A stretch of DNA of 64,000 nt from Saccharopolyspora hirsuta (GTDB taxonomy: Bacteria; Actinomycetota; Actinomycetes; Mycobacteriales; Pseudonocardiaceae): NCBI RefSeq assembly GCF_008630535.1, contig NZ_VWPH01000005.1, positions 1 through 64,000 on the forward strand. The letters are read 5' to 3'. Below the pieces are notes generated by a model. That model did no database searches, had not been told where the DNA came from, and saw nothing but the letters and a program-made list of their open reading frames with translations. Both the position numbers and the translations under genes were made by a program. Below are positions 34,876-43,816 of this stretch, piece by piece. The stretch's first letter is position 1. Every line of letters starts with the position of its first letter.

Positions 34876-36156
34876 TTGTCCGGCACGGCCACCGCCCCGC
34901 AACCCGCCCGAACGCGGGCCGACCACGGCACCTCATCGCGCACCGCGTGGCTGGTGTGGGGGATCGGCGCCATCTGCTACTGCGCGGCCCTGTTCCACCG
35001 CGCCAGCCTCGGCGTCGCCGCGCCGGAAGCGCTGCAGCGCTTCGCGATCGGCCCGGCGATGCTGTCGCTGTTCTCGGCGCTGCAGCTGGGCATCTACCTG
35101 GTGCTGCAGGTGCCGTCCGGGCTGCTGGCCGACCGGCTCGGGCCGCGCAAGGTGATCACCGGCGGCATGGTCGCGCTGGCCGCGGGGTCGGCGGTGTTCG
35201 CGGTGAGCGGCTCGATCGTCGGCGGCATCGCCGGTCGGATGCTGATCGGCTTCGGCGACGCGTTCATGTTCACCAACGTGCTGCGCCTGGCCGCGCACTG
35301 GTTCCCGCCGCACCGGTTCGGCAAGGTCGCGGCGATCACCGGCCTGGCCGGTGGCCTGGGGCAGGTGGTCTCCACGCTGCCGCTGGGCCTCGCCCTGCAC
35401 AGCCTCGGCTGGGTGCCCACCTTCGCCGGAGCGGCGGTGCTGACCGCGGGCCTGGCGCTGGTGGCGGGCCTGGCGATCCGCGACCGGCCGGACCACGCCG
35501 CGGTCACCGGCGAGCCCGCACCGGAGCCGGAGCGCGTCGCGCACACCCTGCGCCACGTCGTCGCGCAGCGGGGCACCAAGCACTCCTTCTGGGTGCACTT
35601 CGTGCTGATGGCGCAGTTCGTCGCGGTGACGACGCTGTGGGGCGGGCCGTGGCTGACCGAGTCGCAGGGGCACGGCCAGGCCGAGGTCGGCTCGCTGCTG
35701 CTGCTCAGCGTGCTGGGCTTCATCGCGGGGTCCTGGTTCGCCGGGCAGTTCGTCTCCGGCAACCCGGTGCGGCGCGACCGGTTCACCCTGGGCCTGTCCT
35801 GCGCCGTGGTGGCGGTGTGGGCGCTGCTGGTCGCCTGGCCGGGCGTGCTGCCGATGCCGGTGCTGGTGGTGGCGCTGGTGATCATCGGCGTCGGCGGCGG
35901 ATCGGCCATGCTGGCCTTCGACGGCGCGCGGATGGCCAACGCCGAGCACCGCTCCGGAACCGCCTCGGGCGTGGTGAACATGGGCGGGTTCAGCGCCGCG
36001 GTGCTGATCCAGCTTCTGGTGGGCGTGGTGCTGCAGTTCGTGTCGTTCCTGCCCGCGGCGCAGGCTTACCGGTGGGCGTTCGCCCCGGTGCTGGTGCTGC
36101 TGGCGGTGGGCACCGCGGCGCAGTGGTGGCTGCGGGACCGGCAGTCGATCGGCTGA
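34876..36156 (+). CDS. MFS transporter
   Basis: 426 aa with 12 predicted membrane segments. Major facilitator signature in loop 2-3 (GLLADRLGPRKVITG). Closest in feel to the organic-anion/nitrate-type permeases with PxGLLADR. TTG start at 34876 because GGAGAGGAG lies about eight bases upstream. Likely controlled by the divergent GntR protein. Substrate unknown; a carboxylate would suit an FCD-type regulator. Confidence 0.9.
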   Translation: MSGTATAPQPARTRADHGTSSRTAWLVWGIGAICYCAALFHRASLGVAAPEALQRFAIGPAMLSLFSALQLGIYLVLQVPSGLLADRLGPRKVITGGMVALAAGSAVFAVSGSIVGGIAGRMLIGFGDAFMFTNVLRLAAHWFPPHRFGKVAAITGLAGGLGQVVSTLPLGLALHSLGWVPTFAGAAVLTAGLALVAGLAIRDRPDHAAVTGEPAPEPERVAHTLRHVVAQRGTKHSFWVHFVLMAQFVAVTTLWGGPWLTESQGHGQAEVGSLLLLSVLGFIAGSWFAGQFVSGNPVRRDRFTLGLSCAVVAVWALLVAWPGVLPMPVLVVALVIIGVGGGSAMLAFDGARMANAEHRSGTASGVVNMGGFSAAVLIQLLVGVVLQFVSFLPAAQAYRWAFAPVLVLLAVGTAAQWWLRDRQSIG

Positions 36157-36256
36157 GCGCGCCCCGCCCCACTGGTGCGGTTGGGCGGATAGGGTCGGGC
36201 GGCGGACGTGGCACCCGGTCGGCCAACGGCGGTCGGCACAGCGATGGAGGTTGTCC

Positions 36257-37696
36257 TTGACCACGGCGCTGGAACTGCACAACTACGTCGACGGCGAACC
36301 CGCGGGGACCCTGGCGGGGGAGACCCTGCCGCTGGTCGACCCGAGCACCGGCGAGGAGTACGGCACCAGTCCGCTGACCCGCTGGATGGACGTGGACGCG
36401 GTGATGGCGGCGGCGGCCTCGGCCTTCGAGCCGTGGTCGCGCACCACCCCGCGGCAGCGCCAGCAGGTGCTGCTGGAGGTCGCCGACGCGATGGAGGACC
36501 GCGCGGAGGAGCTGGTGCTGGCCGAGTGCCGCAACACCGGCAAGCCATGGTCGGTGGTGCGCGACGACGAGCTGCCGCTGGCGGTGGACCTGATCCGCTT
36601 CTACGCCGGGGCGGCGCGCGTGCAGGAGGACGGTGCGGGCGGCGAGTACCAGCCGGGGCTGACCTCGTTCTCCCGGCGCGAGCCGATCGGGGTGTGCGCG
36701 CAGGTCACGTCCTGGACGCATCCGCTGCTGCTGGCGGCGGCGAAGTTCGCCCCGGCGCTGGCCGCGGGCAACACCGTGGTGCTCAAGCCCGCCGAGACCA
36801 CGCCGGTGAGCTCGGCGCTGCTCGCCGAGATCGCGGGCGAGCAGCTGCCGGCCGGGGTGCTGAACCTGATCTGCGGCGACCGGGACAGCGGCCGCGCGAT
36901 GGTGGCGCACGAGGTGCCGGGGATGTTCTCGATCACCGGCACGGTCCGCTCGGGCATGGAGGTCGCGGGGTCGGCGGCGGCCGACCTCAAGCGCGCGCAC
37001 CTGCAGCTGGGCGGCAAGGCCCCGGCCGTGGTGTTCGACGACGCCGACGTGGCGCGGGCGGCGCGGCGGATCGCGGTTGCGGCGTTCGGCAACGCGGGCC
37101 AGAGCTGCACGGCGGCCAGCCGGGTGCTGGCCGGTCCGGGCGTGTACGAGGAGCTGGTGGCCGAGCTGGTGCGGTGGGCCGAAGCGATGCGGCCGGGGCC
37201 GCCGCAGGACCCGGATGCCGGGTTCGGCCCGCTGAACAGCCTCGGCCAGCTGGAGCTGGTGCAGGCGCACCTGGCCCGGTTGCCGGATCACGCGCAGGTG
37301 CTGGCGGGGGGCAACCGCCGGGGTGAGCGGGGGTTCTTCCACGAGGCGACGGTGGTGGTCGGCGTGGAGCAGGACGACGAGCTGGTGCAGAACGAGGTCC
37401 TGGGCCCGGTGCTGACGGTGCAGCGCTTCGAGACCGAGCAGGAGGCGGTGCAGCTGGCCAACGGCGTGCGCTACGGGCTGGCGGCCAGCGTGTGGACGCG
37501 CGATCACGCGCGGGCGATGCGGGTGTCGCGCAGCTTGCAGGCGGGCACGGTGTGGATCAACACCCACCACCCGCTGGCGGCGGAGATGCCGCACAGCGGT
37601 TTCAAGCACTCGGCCTCGGCCCGCGACTTCGGCCGCTACGGCCTGGAGGAGTACAGCCGGATCAAGCACGTCATGTCCGCGCTGGACGAGGACTGA
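36257..37696 (+). CDS. Aldehyde dehydrogenase-like protein with Glu-to-Gln at the base position
   Basis: 479 aa. NAD-dependent ALDH superfamily, closest in pattern to aminobutyraldehyde dehydrogenases. Nucleophile C284 is present (NAGQSCTAASR). The general-base Glu of the usual ELGGK motif is replaced by Gln: LQLGGKAP, Q250, codon CAG at 37004-37006. The 34-residue Q250-C284 spacing is the normal Glu-Cys spacing, so the alignment is secure. TTG 36257 is chosen over TTG 36251 because GGAGG ends six bases before it. Activity may be altered (for example acylating or esterase chemistry) or lost. Confidence 0.88.
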   Translation: MTTALELHNYVDGEPAGTLAGETLPLVDPSTGEEYGTSPLTRWMDVDAVMAAAASAFEPWSRTTPRQRQQVLLEVADAMEDRAEELVLAECRNTGKPWSVVRDDELPLAVDLIRFYAGAARVQEDGAGGEYQPGLTSFSRREPIGVCAQVTSWTHPLLLAAAKFAPALAAGNTVVLKPAETTPVSSALLAEIAGEQLPAGVLNLICGDRDSGRAMVAHEVPGMFSITGTVRSGMEVAGSAAADLKRAHLQLGGKAPAVVFDDADVARAARRIAVAAFGNAGQSCTAASRVLAGPGVYEELVAELVRWAEAMRPGPPQDPDAGFGPLNSLGQLELVQAHLARLPDHAQVLAGGNRRGERGFFHEATVVVGVEQDDELVQNEVLGPVLTVQRFETEQEAVQLANGVRYGLAASVWTRDHARAMRVSRSLQAGTVWINTHHPLAAEMPHSGFKHSASARDFGRYGLEEYSRIKHVMSALDED

Positions 37697-37705
37697 TCCG
37701 CTGGG

Positions 37706-38605
37706 TCAGTCCCCGGTGCGGGTGGCGGTGGCCAGCAGGGCGGCGGCGGAGCCGGTGAGGCGGAGCCCGGCGCGCCAGACGGCGTGCAGCGGTCGGCGCA
37801 GGTCGAGGTCGGCGACCGGGATCTCGACCAGGCGGTGTTCGGCCAGGTCGGTGGCCACCGCCAGGACGCTGAGCCCGGCGGGGCCCGCACCGGCGACGAC
37901 GGAGTTGCGGACCGCGGTGGTGGAGCGCAGTTCCAGCAGCGGGGTGACCGGTTCCGCCCCGACCTCGGTGAGGGCGCGGTGGAGGGTTTCGCGGGTGCCC
38001 GAGCCGTGTTCGCGCACGATGAGCGGGGTGGCGGCCAGTTCGGTGGCGGTCAGCGGTCGGCGCAGCCGGGTCCAGGGGTGCCCGGGCGGGGCGACCACGA
38101 TCATCCGGTCGCGGGTGACGAACCGGACGGAGACGCCCTCGGGTGGTGTCGGGGTTTCGATGAAGCCGATGTCGGCCCCGCCGTGGCGCACCGCCTCGGC
38201 GACCGCGACGGAGTTGGCGACGTCCAGTTCGACGTGCACGTCGGGCAGGGCGACGCGCAGCTGGCTGAGCCAGCGCGGCACCAGGTACTCGGCGATGGTC
38301 ATGCTGGCTGCCACGCGCAGCGTCGCCTGCTGCTGAGCGCGCAGCGCACGCACCCCGTTCATCAGGCCGTCGACGTGGGCGAGGACCTGCCGGGCCCAGT
38401 CGCAGACCATGACCCCGGCGGCCGTGAGCGTGCAGCCCCGGCGGGTCCGCTGCACCAGCGGCAGGCCGAGCTGGCGTTCGAGGCGGCTGAGCCGCTTGCT
38501 GGCCGAGGGCTGGCTGACCTGCAGCTCGGCCGCGGCGGCGCCGATGCTGCCGAGCTCGCCGACGAGCACGAGCAGGCGCAGCGATTCGGGGTCGGGCGGG
38601 GTCAT
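37706..38605 (-). CDS. LysR family regulator
   Basis: 299 aa from ATG 38605, which follows GGAGG. N-terminal helix-turn-helix (ELGSIGAAAAELQVSQPSASKRLSRLERQLG) and C-terminal periplasmic-binding-like effector domain (VRFVTRDRMIVVAPPGHPW, VREHGSGTRE). It resembles CysB/YeiE-type regulators and lies divergent from a YeiH-type gene, the same arrangement as yeiE-yeiH. It probably controls that gene. Confidence 0.92.
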   Translation of the reverse strand: MTPPDPESLRLLVLVGELGSIGAAAAELQVSQPSASKRLSRLERQLGLPLVQRTRRGCTLTAAGVMVCDWARQVLAHVDGLMNGVRALRAQQQATLRVAASMTIAEYLVPRWLSQLRVALPDVHVELDVANSVAVAEAVRHGGADIGFIETPTPPEGVSVRFVTRDRMIVVAPPGHPWTRLRRPLTATELAATPLIVREHGSGTRETLHRALTEVGAEPVTPLLELRSTTAVRNSVVAGAGPAGLSVLAVATDLAEHRLVEIPVADLDLRRPLHAVWRAGLRLTGSAAALLATATRTGD

Positions 38606-38682
38606 TCCTCCAGGGTAGGTGGGTGCACCGGGGACACCGCGCAGGGTGCGGCTGCGGTGCAGCTCCGGCATTCCATCTGGCT

Positions 38683-39744
38683 ATGACGTCCTGCGCAGAT
38701 CACGGCTACTGCGCGGCGGTGAGGACGGCGAACCTGGCAGTCGTGACGAAGACGTTGAACGCTCCGCGGGCGGGTTTCGCGGTGTTGTGGCCGGGGCTGG
38801 CCGTGACCGCCGCGGCGATCGTGGTGTCGATGGCGATCGCGGGTCTGCTCCCGGCGGTGAGCGCGCTGACGGTGGCGGTGGTGGTGGGCATCGTGGCGGG
38901 GAACGTGCCCGGGTTCCCGGTGGCGGCGCGGGCCGGTATCGCCTGGTCGACGAAGAAACTGCTGCGCGGTGGTGTGGTGCTGCTGGGGCTGCAGCTGTCG
39001 GTGACGCAGGTGCTGGGGTTGGGCGCGGGCACGGTGGTGGCGGTGCTGCTGATCGTGGCGCTGACCTTCGCGGGCACGCTGCTGCTCGGTCGGTTGCTGG
39101 GGGTTTCGCGGGGCTTGTCGATGCTGGTGGCGACGGGGTTCTCGATCTGCGGGGCGTCGGCGGTGGCGGCGATGGAGAGCGTGGTCGACCGCGAGGACGA
39201 GGACGTGGCCACCAGCGTGGCGATGGTGACGGTGTTCGGGACCGTGTCGATGCTGGGCCTGCCAGCGCTGTTCGCGGCGCTGGGGTTGTCGGCCGAGCAG
39301 GTCGGGCGGATCGCCGGGGGCAGCGTGCACGAGGTGGCTCAGGTGGTCGCTGCGGCGTCCCCGGCGGGCGCGGCGGCGGTGGCCATCGCGGTGGTGGTCA
39401 AGCTCAGCCGCGTGGTGCTGCTGGCGCCGATGGTGGCGCTGGTCAGCCTGGCCGAGCGGCGGCGCAGCACCGGTGGCGGCAAGCGCCCGCCGATCATGCC
39501 GCTGTTCGTGCTGGGATTCCTGGTCGCGGTGGCGGTGCGGAGCACCGGTGTGCTGCCGGAGGCGGTGCTCGACGGGGCCAAGCAGCTGACGACGGTCCTG
39601 CTGACCGGTGCGCTGTTCGCCCTGGGCTTCGGTGTCCGCATCAAGGCGCTGCTACGCAACGGCCCCAAGGCGTTCGCCCTGGGCGCCTGCTCGACGGCGC
39701 TGGTGACGGCGCTCGGCGTGGCCAGCATGCTCACGCTCACGTGA
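38683..39744 (+). CDS. YeiH/UPF0324 family putative sulfate exporter
   Basis: 353 aa from ATG 38683; a GTG at 38742 (334 aa) would place the start 14 residues before the first helix and fits the family better, but neither has a strong ribosome site. About ten membrane segments; family motifs LRGGVVLLGLQL, GFSICGASAVAA and GSVHEVAQVVAA. Named by family as putative sulfate exporters, with weak experimental support. Divergent LysR partner. A 19-bp hairpin follows. Confidence 0.85.
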   Translation: MTSCADHGYCAAVRTANLAVVTKTLNAPRAGFAVLWPGLAVTAAAIVVSMAIAGLLPAVSALTVAVVVGIVAGNVPGFPVAARAGIAWSTKKLLRGGVVLLGLQLSVTQVLGLGAGTVVAVLLIVALTFAGTLLLGRLLGVSRGLSMLVATGFSICGASAVAAMESVVDREDEDVATSVAMVTVFGTVSMLGLPALFAALGLSAEQVGRIAGGSVHEVAQVVAAASPAGAAAVAIAVVVKLSRVVLLAPMVALVSLAERRRSTGGGKRPPIMPLFVLGFLVAVAVRSTGVLPEAVLDGAKQLTTVLLTGALFALGFGVRIKALLRNGPKAFALGACSTALVTALGVASMLTLT

Positions 39745-39745
39745 T

Positions 39746-39793
39746 CGGCCGATGTGGAGGGTCGTCCTGATCGGCGACCCTCCACATCGGCCG
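39746..39793. terminator. Very strong bidirectional terminator
   Basis: Perfect 19-bp stem (39746-39764 with 39775-39793, core CGATGTGG / CCACATCG) and a ten-base loop. It fills the gap between the convergent YeiH and amidase genes. Confidence 0.93.
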
Positions 39794-39795
39794 GT

Positions 39796-41196
39796 TCAGC
39801 GCGGAGCGCGTTGCCAGGGGCGGGCTTGCTCGAAGGCGCGGGCGGCGCGCAGGACGGTGGCGTCGGCGTGGCGCGGGCCGACGATCTGCAGCCCGATGGG
39901 CAAGCCGTCCTCGGTCTGTCCGCACGGGACGCTCGCGGCCGGTTGCTGGGTCATGTTGAACGGGTAGGTCAGCGGCGTCCAGCTCGTCCAGCGCGGTTCG
40001 GCCGACCCGGGCGGGACCTCGCAGCCCGCTTCGAACGGCGGGATCGGCACGGTCGGGGTCAGCAGCAGGTCGTAGGTCTGGTGGAAGGCCCCCATCCGCT
40101 GGCCGAGCAGCATGCGGGTGTTGGTGGCCTCCAGGTAGTCCTGCGCGGAGTAGGTCAGACCCTGTTGGCAGATCTCGTGCAGCCCGGGGTCGAGCAGTTC
40201 GCGCTGCTCGGCGGTGAGGTGCTCGACCGACTTGGCCGCGCCGGAGAACCACAGGACGTGGAAGTCCGCCACCGGGTCGGTGATGCCCGGGTCCGCCTGC
40301 TCGACGACCGCGCCGAGGTCCTCGAAGACCCGCGCGGCGTCGGTGACCGCCCGTGCGATGTCCGGGTGCACCGCGATGTCGAAGCCGAGGTCGAGGCTCA
40401 CCGCGACGCGCAGCCCGCGCACCCCGCCCTCGAGACCGTCCACGAAGGACGTGGTGGGCGGTTCCAGCGCGGACCAGTCGCGGACGTCGGGCTCGGAGAG
40501 CACATCGAGCATCAGGACGGTCTCGGTGACGGTGGTGGTCATCGGCCCGGCGTGGGCGAGCGTGCCGTAGGGGCTGGCGGGGTAGTGGGGGATCCGGCCG
40601 TAGGTGGCCTTGAGCGCGACGATGCCGCAGAACGCGGCGGGGATGCGCACCGAACCGCCGCCGTCGGTGCCGATGGCCAGCGGCGCCATGCCCGTCGCGA
40701 CGGCCGCGGCCGCGCCGCCGCTGGACCCGCCCGCGGTGCGCGCGGGGTCCCACGGGTTGCGGGTGATGCCGGTCAGCGGGCTGTCGGTGACGCCCTTCCA
40801 CGCCAGCTCCGGGGTGGTGGTCTTGCCGACGAACACGGCGTTGTGCTCCCGCAGCCGGGCCACGGCGGGGGCGTCGACGCTCCACCGCTGGTGCGGGTCG
40901 ATGGTGCGGGAGCCGCGCAGCGTCGGCCAGTGCTCGGTGAGGAAGATGTCCTTGATCGAGGTCGGCACCCCGTCCAGCCGTCCCGCGGGCTCGCCGCGCT
41001 GCCAGCGCTGCTCGGAAGCGCGGGCCTGCTGCAGCGCCCGCTCGCCGTCGACCAGGCAGTAGGCGTTGACGGCCGGATCGGCCTCGGTGATGCGGTGCAG
41101 GACGGCCTCGGTGGCCTCCACGGGGGACAGCTCGCCGTCGGCGTAGGCGGCGAGCAGTTCGGGAGCCGTGAGGTCGGCGGGCTGGGTGTCGGCCAT
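39796..41196 (-). CDS. Amidase signature family enzyme
   Basis: 466 aa. The Ser-cisSer-Lys triad is intact: K82 (TSIKDIF), S158 (AGGSSGG) and S182 (TDGGGSVRIPAA), with the usual 24-residue Ser spacing. It hydrolyses an amide to acid plus ammonia. It follows the hydroxyacid dehydrogenase gene with no gap and is probably co-transcribed. Its place beside the GntR regulon suggests it acts on an amide intermediate of that pathway; the substrate cannot be read from sequence. Confidence 0.9.
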   Translation of the reverse strand: MADTQPADLTAPELLAAYADGELSPVEATEAVLHRITEADPAVNAYCLVDGERALQQARASEQRWQRGEPAGRLDGVPTSIKDIFLTEHWPTLRGSRTIDPHQRWSVDAPAVARLREHNAVFVGKTTTPELAWKGVTDSPLTGITRNPWDPARTAGGSSGGAAAAVATGMAPLAIGTDGGGSVRIPAAFCGIVALKATYGRIPHYPASPYGTLAHAGPMTTTVTETVLMLDVLSEPDVRDWSALEPPTTSFVDGLEGGVRGLRVAVSLDLGFDIAVHPDIARAVTDAARVFEDLGAVVEQADPGITDPVADFHVLWFSGAAKSVEHLTAEQRELLDPGLHEICQQGLTYSAQDYLEATNTRMLLGQRMGAFHQTYDLLLTPTVPIPPFEAGCEVPPGSAEPRWTSWTPLTYPFNMTQQPAASVPCGQTEDGLPIGLQIVGPRHADATVLRAARAFEQARPWQRAPR

Positions 41197-42174
41197 TCAG
41201 TTCTCCGTTCCGCTGATGTATCCCCGCTGCTTGTCCACGACGTTGGTCAGCTGCGCGCCGTCGGTGAAGGCGCGCAGGTTGGTGAGGAACAGGTCGACGA
41301 GCTCGTCGACCCAGCCGACGGTGTCGCCGGACATGTGCGGGGAGACCAGCACACCGGGCATCTCCCACAGCGGCGAGCTCTCCGGCAGCGGTTCGGACTC
41401 GAAGACGTCGAGCGCGGCCCCGGCCAGCTGCCCGGCGCGCAGCGCGGCGACGAGGTCGTCCTCCACGACGAGCTCGCCGCGGGCGACGTTGATCAGCCGC
41501 GCCCCGGGGCGGCAGTGGGCGAGGACCTCGGCGTCGACCAGCCCCTTGGTCTTCTCGGTCAGCGGCGCGGCCAGCACGACGTAGTCGAAGGCGCCGATGA
41601 CGTGGGCGAGGTCGTCGGAGGCGTGCACGTCGCCGAAGTCGGGGTCCTCGGCGCGGCCGGTGCGCCCGGCGCCGGAGACGCGCAGCCCGGCGGCGGTGAG
41701 CTGGCGGGCGATGGCGCGGCCGATCGGCCCGGTGCCCACGACCAGCACGGACTTGCCCGCGATGCGTTCGGTGACGCGGTGCTGCCACTGCTTGCGGTCC
41801 TGCAGGCGCAGCGTGGTGTGCATGTCCTTGGCGAAGGCGAGCACGGTGCCCAGGACGTACTCGGCCATCGGCTGGTCGAAGACGCCGCGGGAGTTGGTCA
41901 GCACCACCTCGGAGTCGCGCAGGGCGGGGAACAGCAGGCGGTCCACCCCGGCGCTGGCGGCGTGGATCCAGCGCAGGGAGTCGGCGTGCGGCCAGGCGTC
42001 GGCGATCGCCCCGGAGCGGAAGTCCCAGACGAACAGCACGTCCGCGCCGACCACGGCGGTGGGCAGCTCGTGCGCCTCGGCGTAACGGAGTTCGGTGCTG
42101 GCTCCGATGCGCGCCAGCTCCGCGGGCGGGTTCCCGCCGTGCAGGGCCACGACGGTGGGAGTGCGGTTGATCAT
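41197..42174 (-). CDS. D-isomer-specific 2-hydroxyacid dehydrogenase
   Basis: 325 aa. NAD-binding VLVVGTGPIGRAIARQL (about 140-160); catalytic Arg and Glu in NVARGELV and DVFESEPL; His in SPHMSG. Reduces a 2-ketoacid or oxidises the D-2-hydroxyacid. It is divergent from the DUF3830 gene across a region holding an ATTGTCAACAAT operator, so it may belong to the same regulon. First gene of a two-gene unit with the amidase. Confidence 0.9.
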   Translation of the reverse strand: MINRTPTVVALHGGNPPAELARIGASTELRYAEAHELPTAVVGADVLFVWDFRSGAIADAWPHADSLRWIHAASAGVDRLLFPALRDSEVVLTNSRGVFDQPMAEYVLGTVLAFAKDMHTTLRLQDRKQWQHRVTERIAGKSVLVVGTGPIGRAIARQLTAAGLRVSGAGRTGRAEDPDFGDVHASDDLAHVIGAFDYVVLAAPLTEKTKGLVDAEVLAHCRPGARLINVARGELVVEDDLVAALRAGQLAGAALDVFESEPLPESSPLWEMPGVLVSPHMSGDTVGWVDELVDLFLTNLRAFTDGAQLTNVVDKQRGYISGTEN

Positions 42175-42290
42175 GTGCCGACCTTAGGGGCTGGTGGGGG
42201 CCGGGCGCCGGTTGCGGCGCGGCGCGGGCGTGGCGCGTTTCGGGCGGGTTTCCGGTCGCAGGCCTGGGAAAACACACTCGGGCGGAGGCA

Positions 42291-42330
42291 TTGACACGCT
42301 AGGAAGCGCTCGTAGGATTGTCAACAATCC
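42291..42330 (+). promoter_or_regulatory. Promoter and GntR-type operator 1
   Basis: TTGACA (42291-42296), 16 bases, TAGGAT (42313-42318). The palindrome GGATTGTCAACAATCC (42315-42330) overlaps the -10. This geometry suits repression of the DUF3830 operon by the nearby GntR protein. It is the best-formed promoter in the window. The implied leader is about 105 bases. Confidence 0.8.
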
Positions 42331-42431
42331 ACGGGTACCCTCGGCGGACGAGGTGATTCCCGCCCAGTCCCGCGGGCGGGACCGGAGGAGATGAGTCAAC
42401 AGTCCCCACTCCTTGCGAACGGAAGATCACG

Positions 42432-42926
42432 ATGCCCAGGTACCTGTCGATCACGCTGGAGAAGCGCGGTGTGTCCTGCGTGGCCGAGTTGCTGGACAAG
42501 GACGCCCCCCGGACCTGCGAGGCGGTGTGGCAGGCGCTCCCGCAGGTCGGGCCGGTGCACCACGCCAAGTACGCGCGCAACGAGATCTACACGATGGTGC
42601 CGCGGTTCGCCGCGGAGGAACCCGGCCAGGAGAACCCCACGGTCACCCCGATCCCCGGCGACGTCGTCTACTTCTCCTTCCCCGGCGGGATGCTGGACCG
42701 GGCGTTCAAGGAGGAGAAGGGCATCCACGAGCTTCCGGGCGTGATCGACCTGGCGATCTTCTACGGGCGCAACAACCTGCTGCTCAACGGCGACGTCGGC
42801 TGGGTGCCCGGCAACGTCTACGCCACCATCGTCGACGGTTTGGACCGGATGGCCGAGGCGTGCAACGACGTCTGGCGCTCGGGCAGCGTAGGCGAAACCC
42901 TGCGCTACGACCGCTTCGAGAGTTGA
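42432..42926 (+). CDS. DUF3830 family protein
   Basis: 164 aa. The family has a cyclophilin-like barrel: RYLSITLEKRGVSCVAELLDKDAP, then PGDVVYFSFPG and FYGRNNLL. Function is unknown, but these proteins occur beside amidases and racemase-superfamily enzymes in catabolic clusters. A weak GGAAG site precedes the ATG. The next gene, a racemase-superfamily enzyme, starts 13 bases after its stop. Under the operator-1 promoter. Confidence 0.85.
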   Translation: MPRYLSITLEKRGVSCVAELLDKDAPRTCEAVWQALPQVGPVHHAKYARNEIYTMVPRFAAEEPGQENPTVTPIPGDVVYFSFPGGMLDRAFKEEKGIHELPGVIDLAIFYGRNNLLLNGDVGWVPGNVYATIVDGLDRMAEACNDVWRSGSVGETLRYDRFES

Positions 42927-42939
42927 CGGGAGCGCCGAC

Positions 42940-43698
42940 ATGCCGCCTGACTTCCTCGGGGCGGTGCCCGGCCCGCAGCCGCAGCGCGGCGTGGGCGTGA
43001 TCGCTCCGTTCGACCTGGCGCTGGACCGCGAGCTGTGGCGGTGGACCCCGGCGGAGGTGTCGCTGTACCTGACCCGCACCGCGTTCGTGCCGGTACCGGT
43101 GACCGTCGAGCAGGCCAACCTCGTCTCCGACGAGGCTGCGGTGCACAGCGCGACCCGCGACCTGCTGGTCCCGGAGCCGGAGGTGGTGGCCTACGCCTGC
43201 ACCTCCGGCAGCTTCGTCAACGGGGCCACCGGGGAGCGCACGCTGGTCGAGGTAATGCTGCAGGCCGGTGCCCCGGCGGCGGTGACCGCGTCGGGCGCGC
43301 TGGTGCAGGCGCTGCAGATGCTGGGCATCGGCCGGATCTCGGTGGCCACGCCCTACGTGGCCAGCGTGACCGACCGGCTGCGCGACTTCCTCGACGAGTA
43401 CGGCATCGAGGTGGTGGCCAGCGTCGGGCTGGGGCTGCTCGGCCAGATCTGGAAGGTCGACTACCGGCAGGTGGTGGAGATCGTGCGCTCCGCCGACCGG
43501 CCGGAGGCCGAGGCGATGTTCGTCAGCTGCACCAACCTGCCCACCTACGACATCATCGGTCCGCTGGAGCAGGAGCTGGGCAAGCCGGTGCTCACCGCCA
43601 ACCAGGTCACCATCTGGGCCGCGCTGCGCCTGATGGAGCTGCAGGCCGTGGCTCCCGAGCAGCGGTTGCTGCAGGCAGTGGACGCGCCTGCCGCGTAA
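42940..43698 (+). CDS. Maleate isomerase/Asp-Glu racemase superfamily enzyme, two-Cys type
   Basis: 252 aa. Two catalytic Cys at the expected places: C87 in YACTSGSFV and C197 in VSCTNLPT, as in racemases and maleate cis-trans isomerases. Also PVLTANQVTIWAALR near the C-terminus. It could isomerise a maleate-like diacid, racemise, or decarboxylate; the two-Cys pattern favours isomerase or racemase. Second gene of the DUF3830 operon. GGGAG ribosome site. Confidence 0.87.
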   Translation: MPPDFLGAVPGPQPQRGVGVIAPFDLALDRELWRWTPAEVSLYLTRTAFVPVPVTVEQANLVSDEAAVHSATRDLLVPEPEVVAYACTSGSFVNGATGERTLVEVMLQAGAPAAVTASGALVQALQMLGIGRISVATPYVASVTDRLRDFLDEYGIEVVASVGLGLLGQIWKVDYRQVVEIVRSADRPEAEAMFVSCTNLPTYDIIGPLEQELGKPVLTANQVTIWAALRLMELQAVAPEQRLLQAVDAPAA

Positions 43699-43716
43699 AG
43701 ATCGAGTCACGAGCAC

Positions 43717-43754
43717 ATGACCGCGGCGAACCGTGCGGTAACATTGTCAACAAT
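43717..43754 (+). promoter_or_regulatory. Promoter and GntR-type operator 2
   Basis: ATGACC (43717-43722), 16 bases, TAACAT (43739-43744), with ATTGTCAACAAT (43743-43754) overlapping the -10 as in operator 1. It would drive the second racemase-family gene and the GntR gene, giving autoregulation. Confidence 0.75.
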
Positions 43755-43816
43755 CGACCGGTCGCCTGATGGTTCGCGGCGGTGGCATTCCGACGTCGAC
43801 AAGGATGGAGCACCCG

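Noticed and set aside
42291-42330. TTGACA...TAGGAT as a chance match
   Set aside because: Kept as a promoter: spacing is 16 bases and the overlapping palindrome recurs with the same geometry at two other loci.
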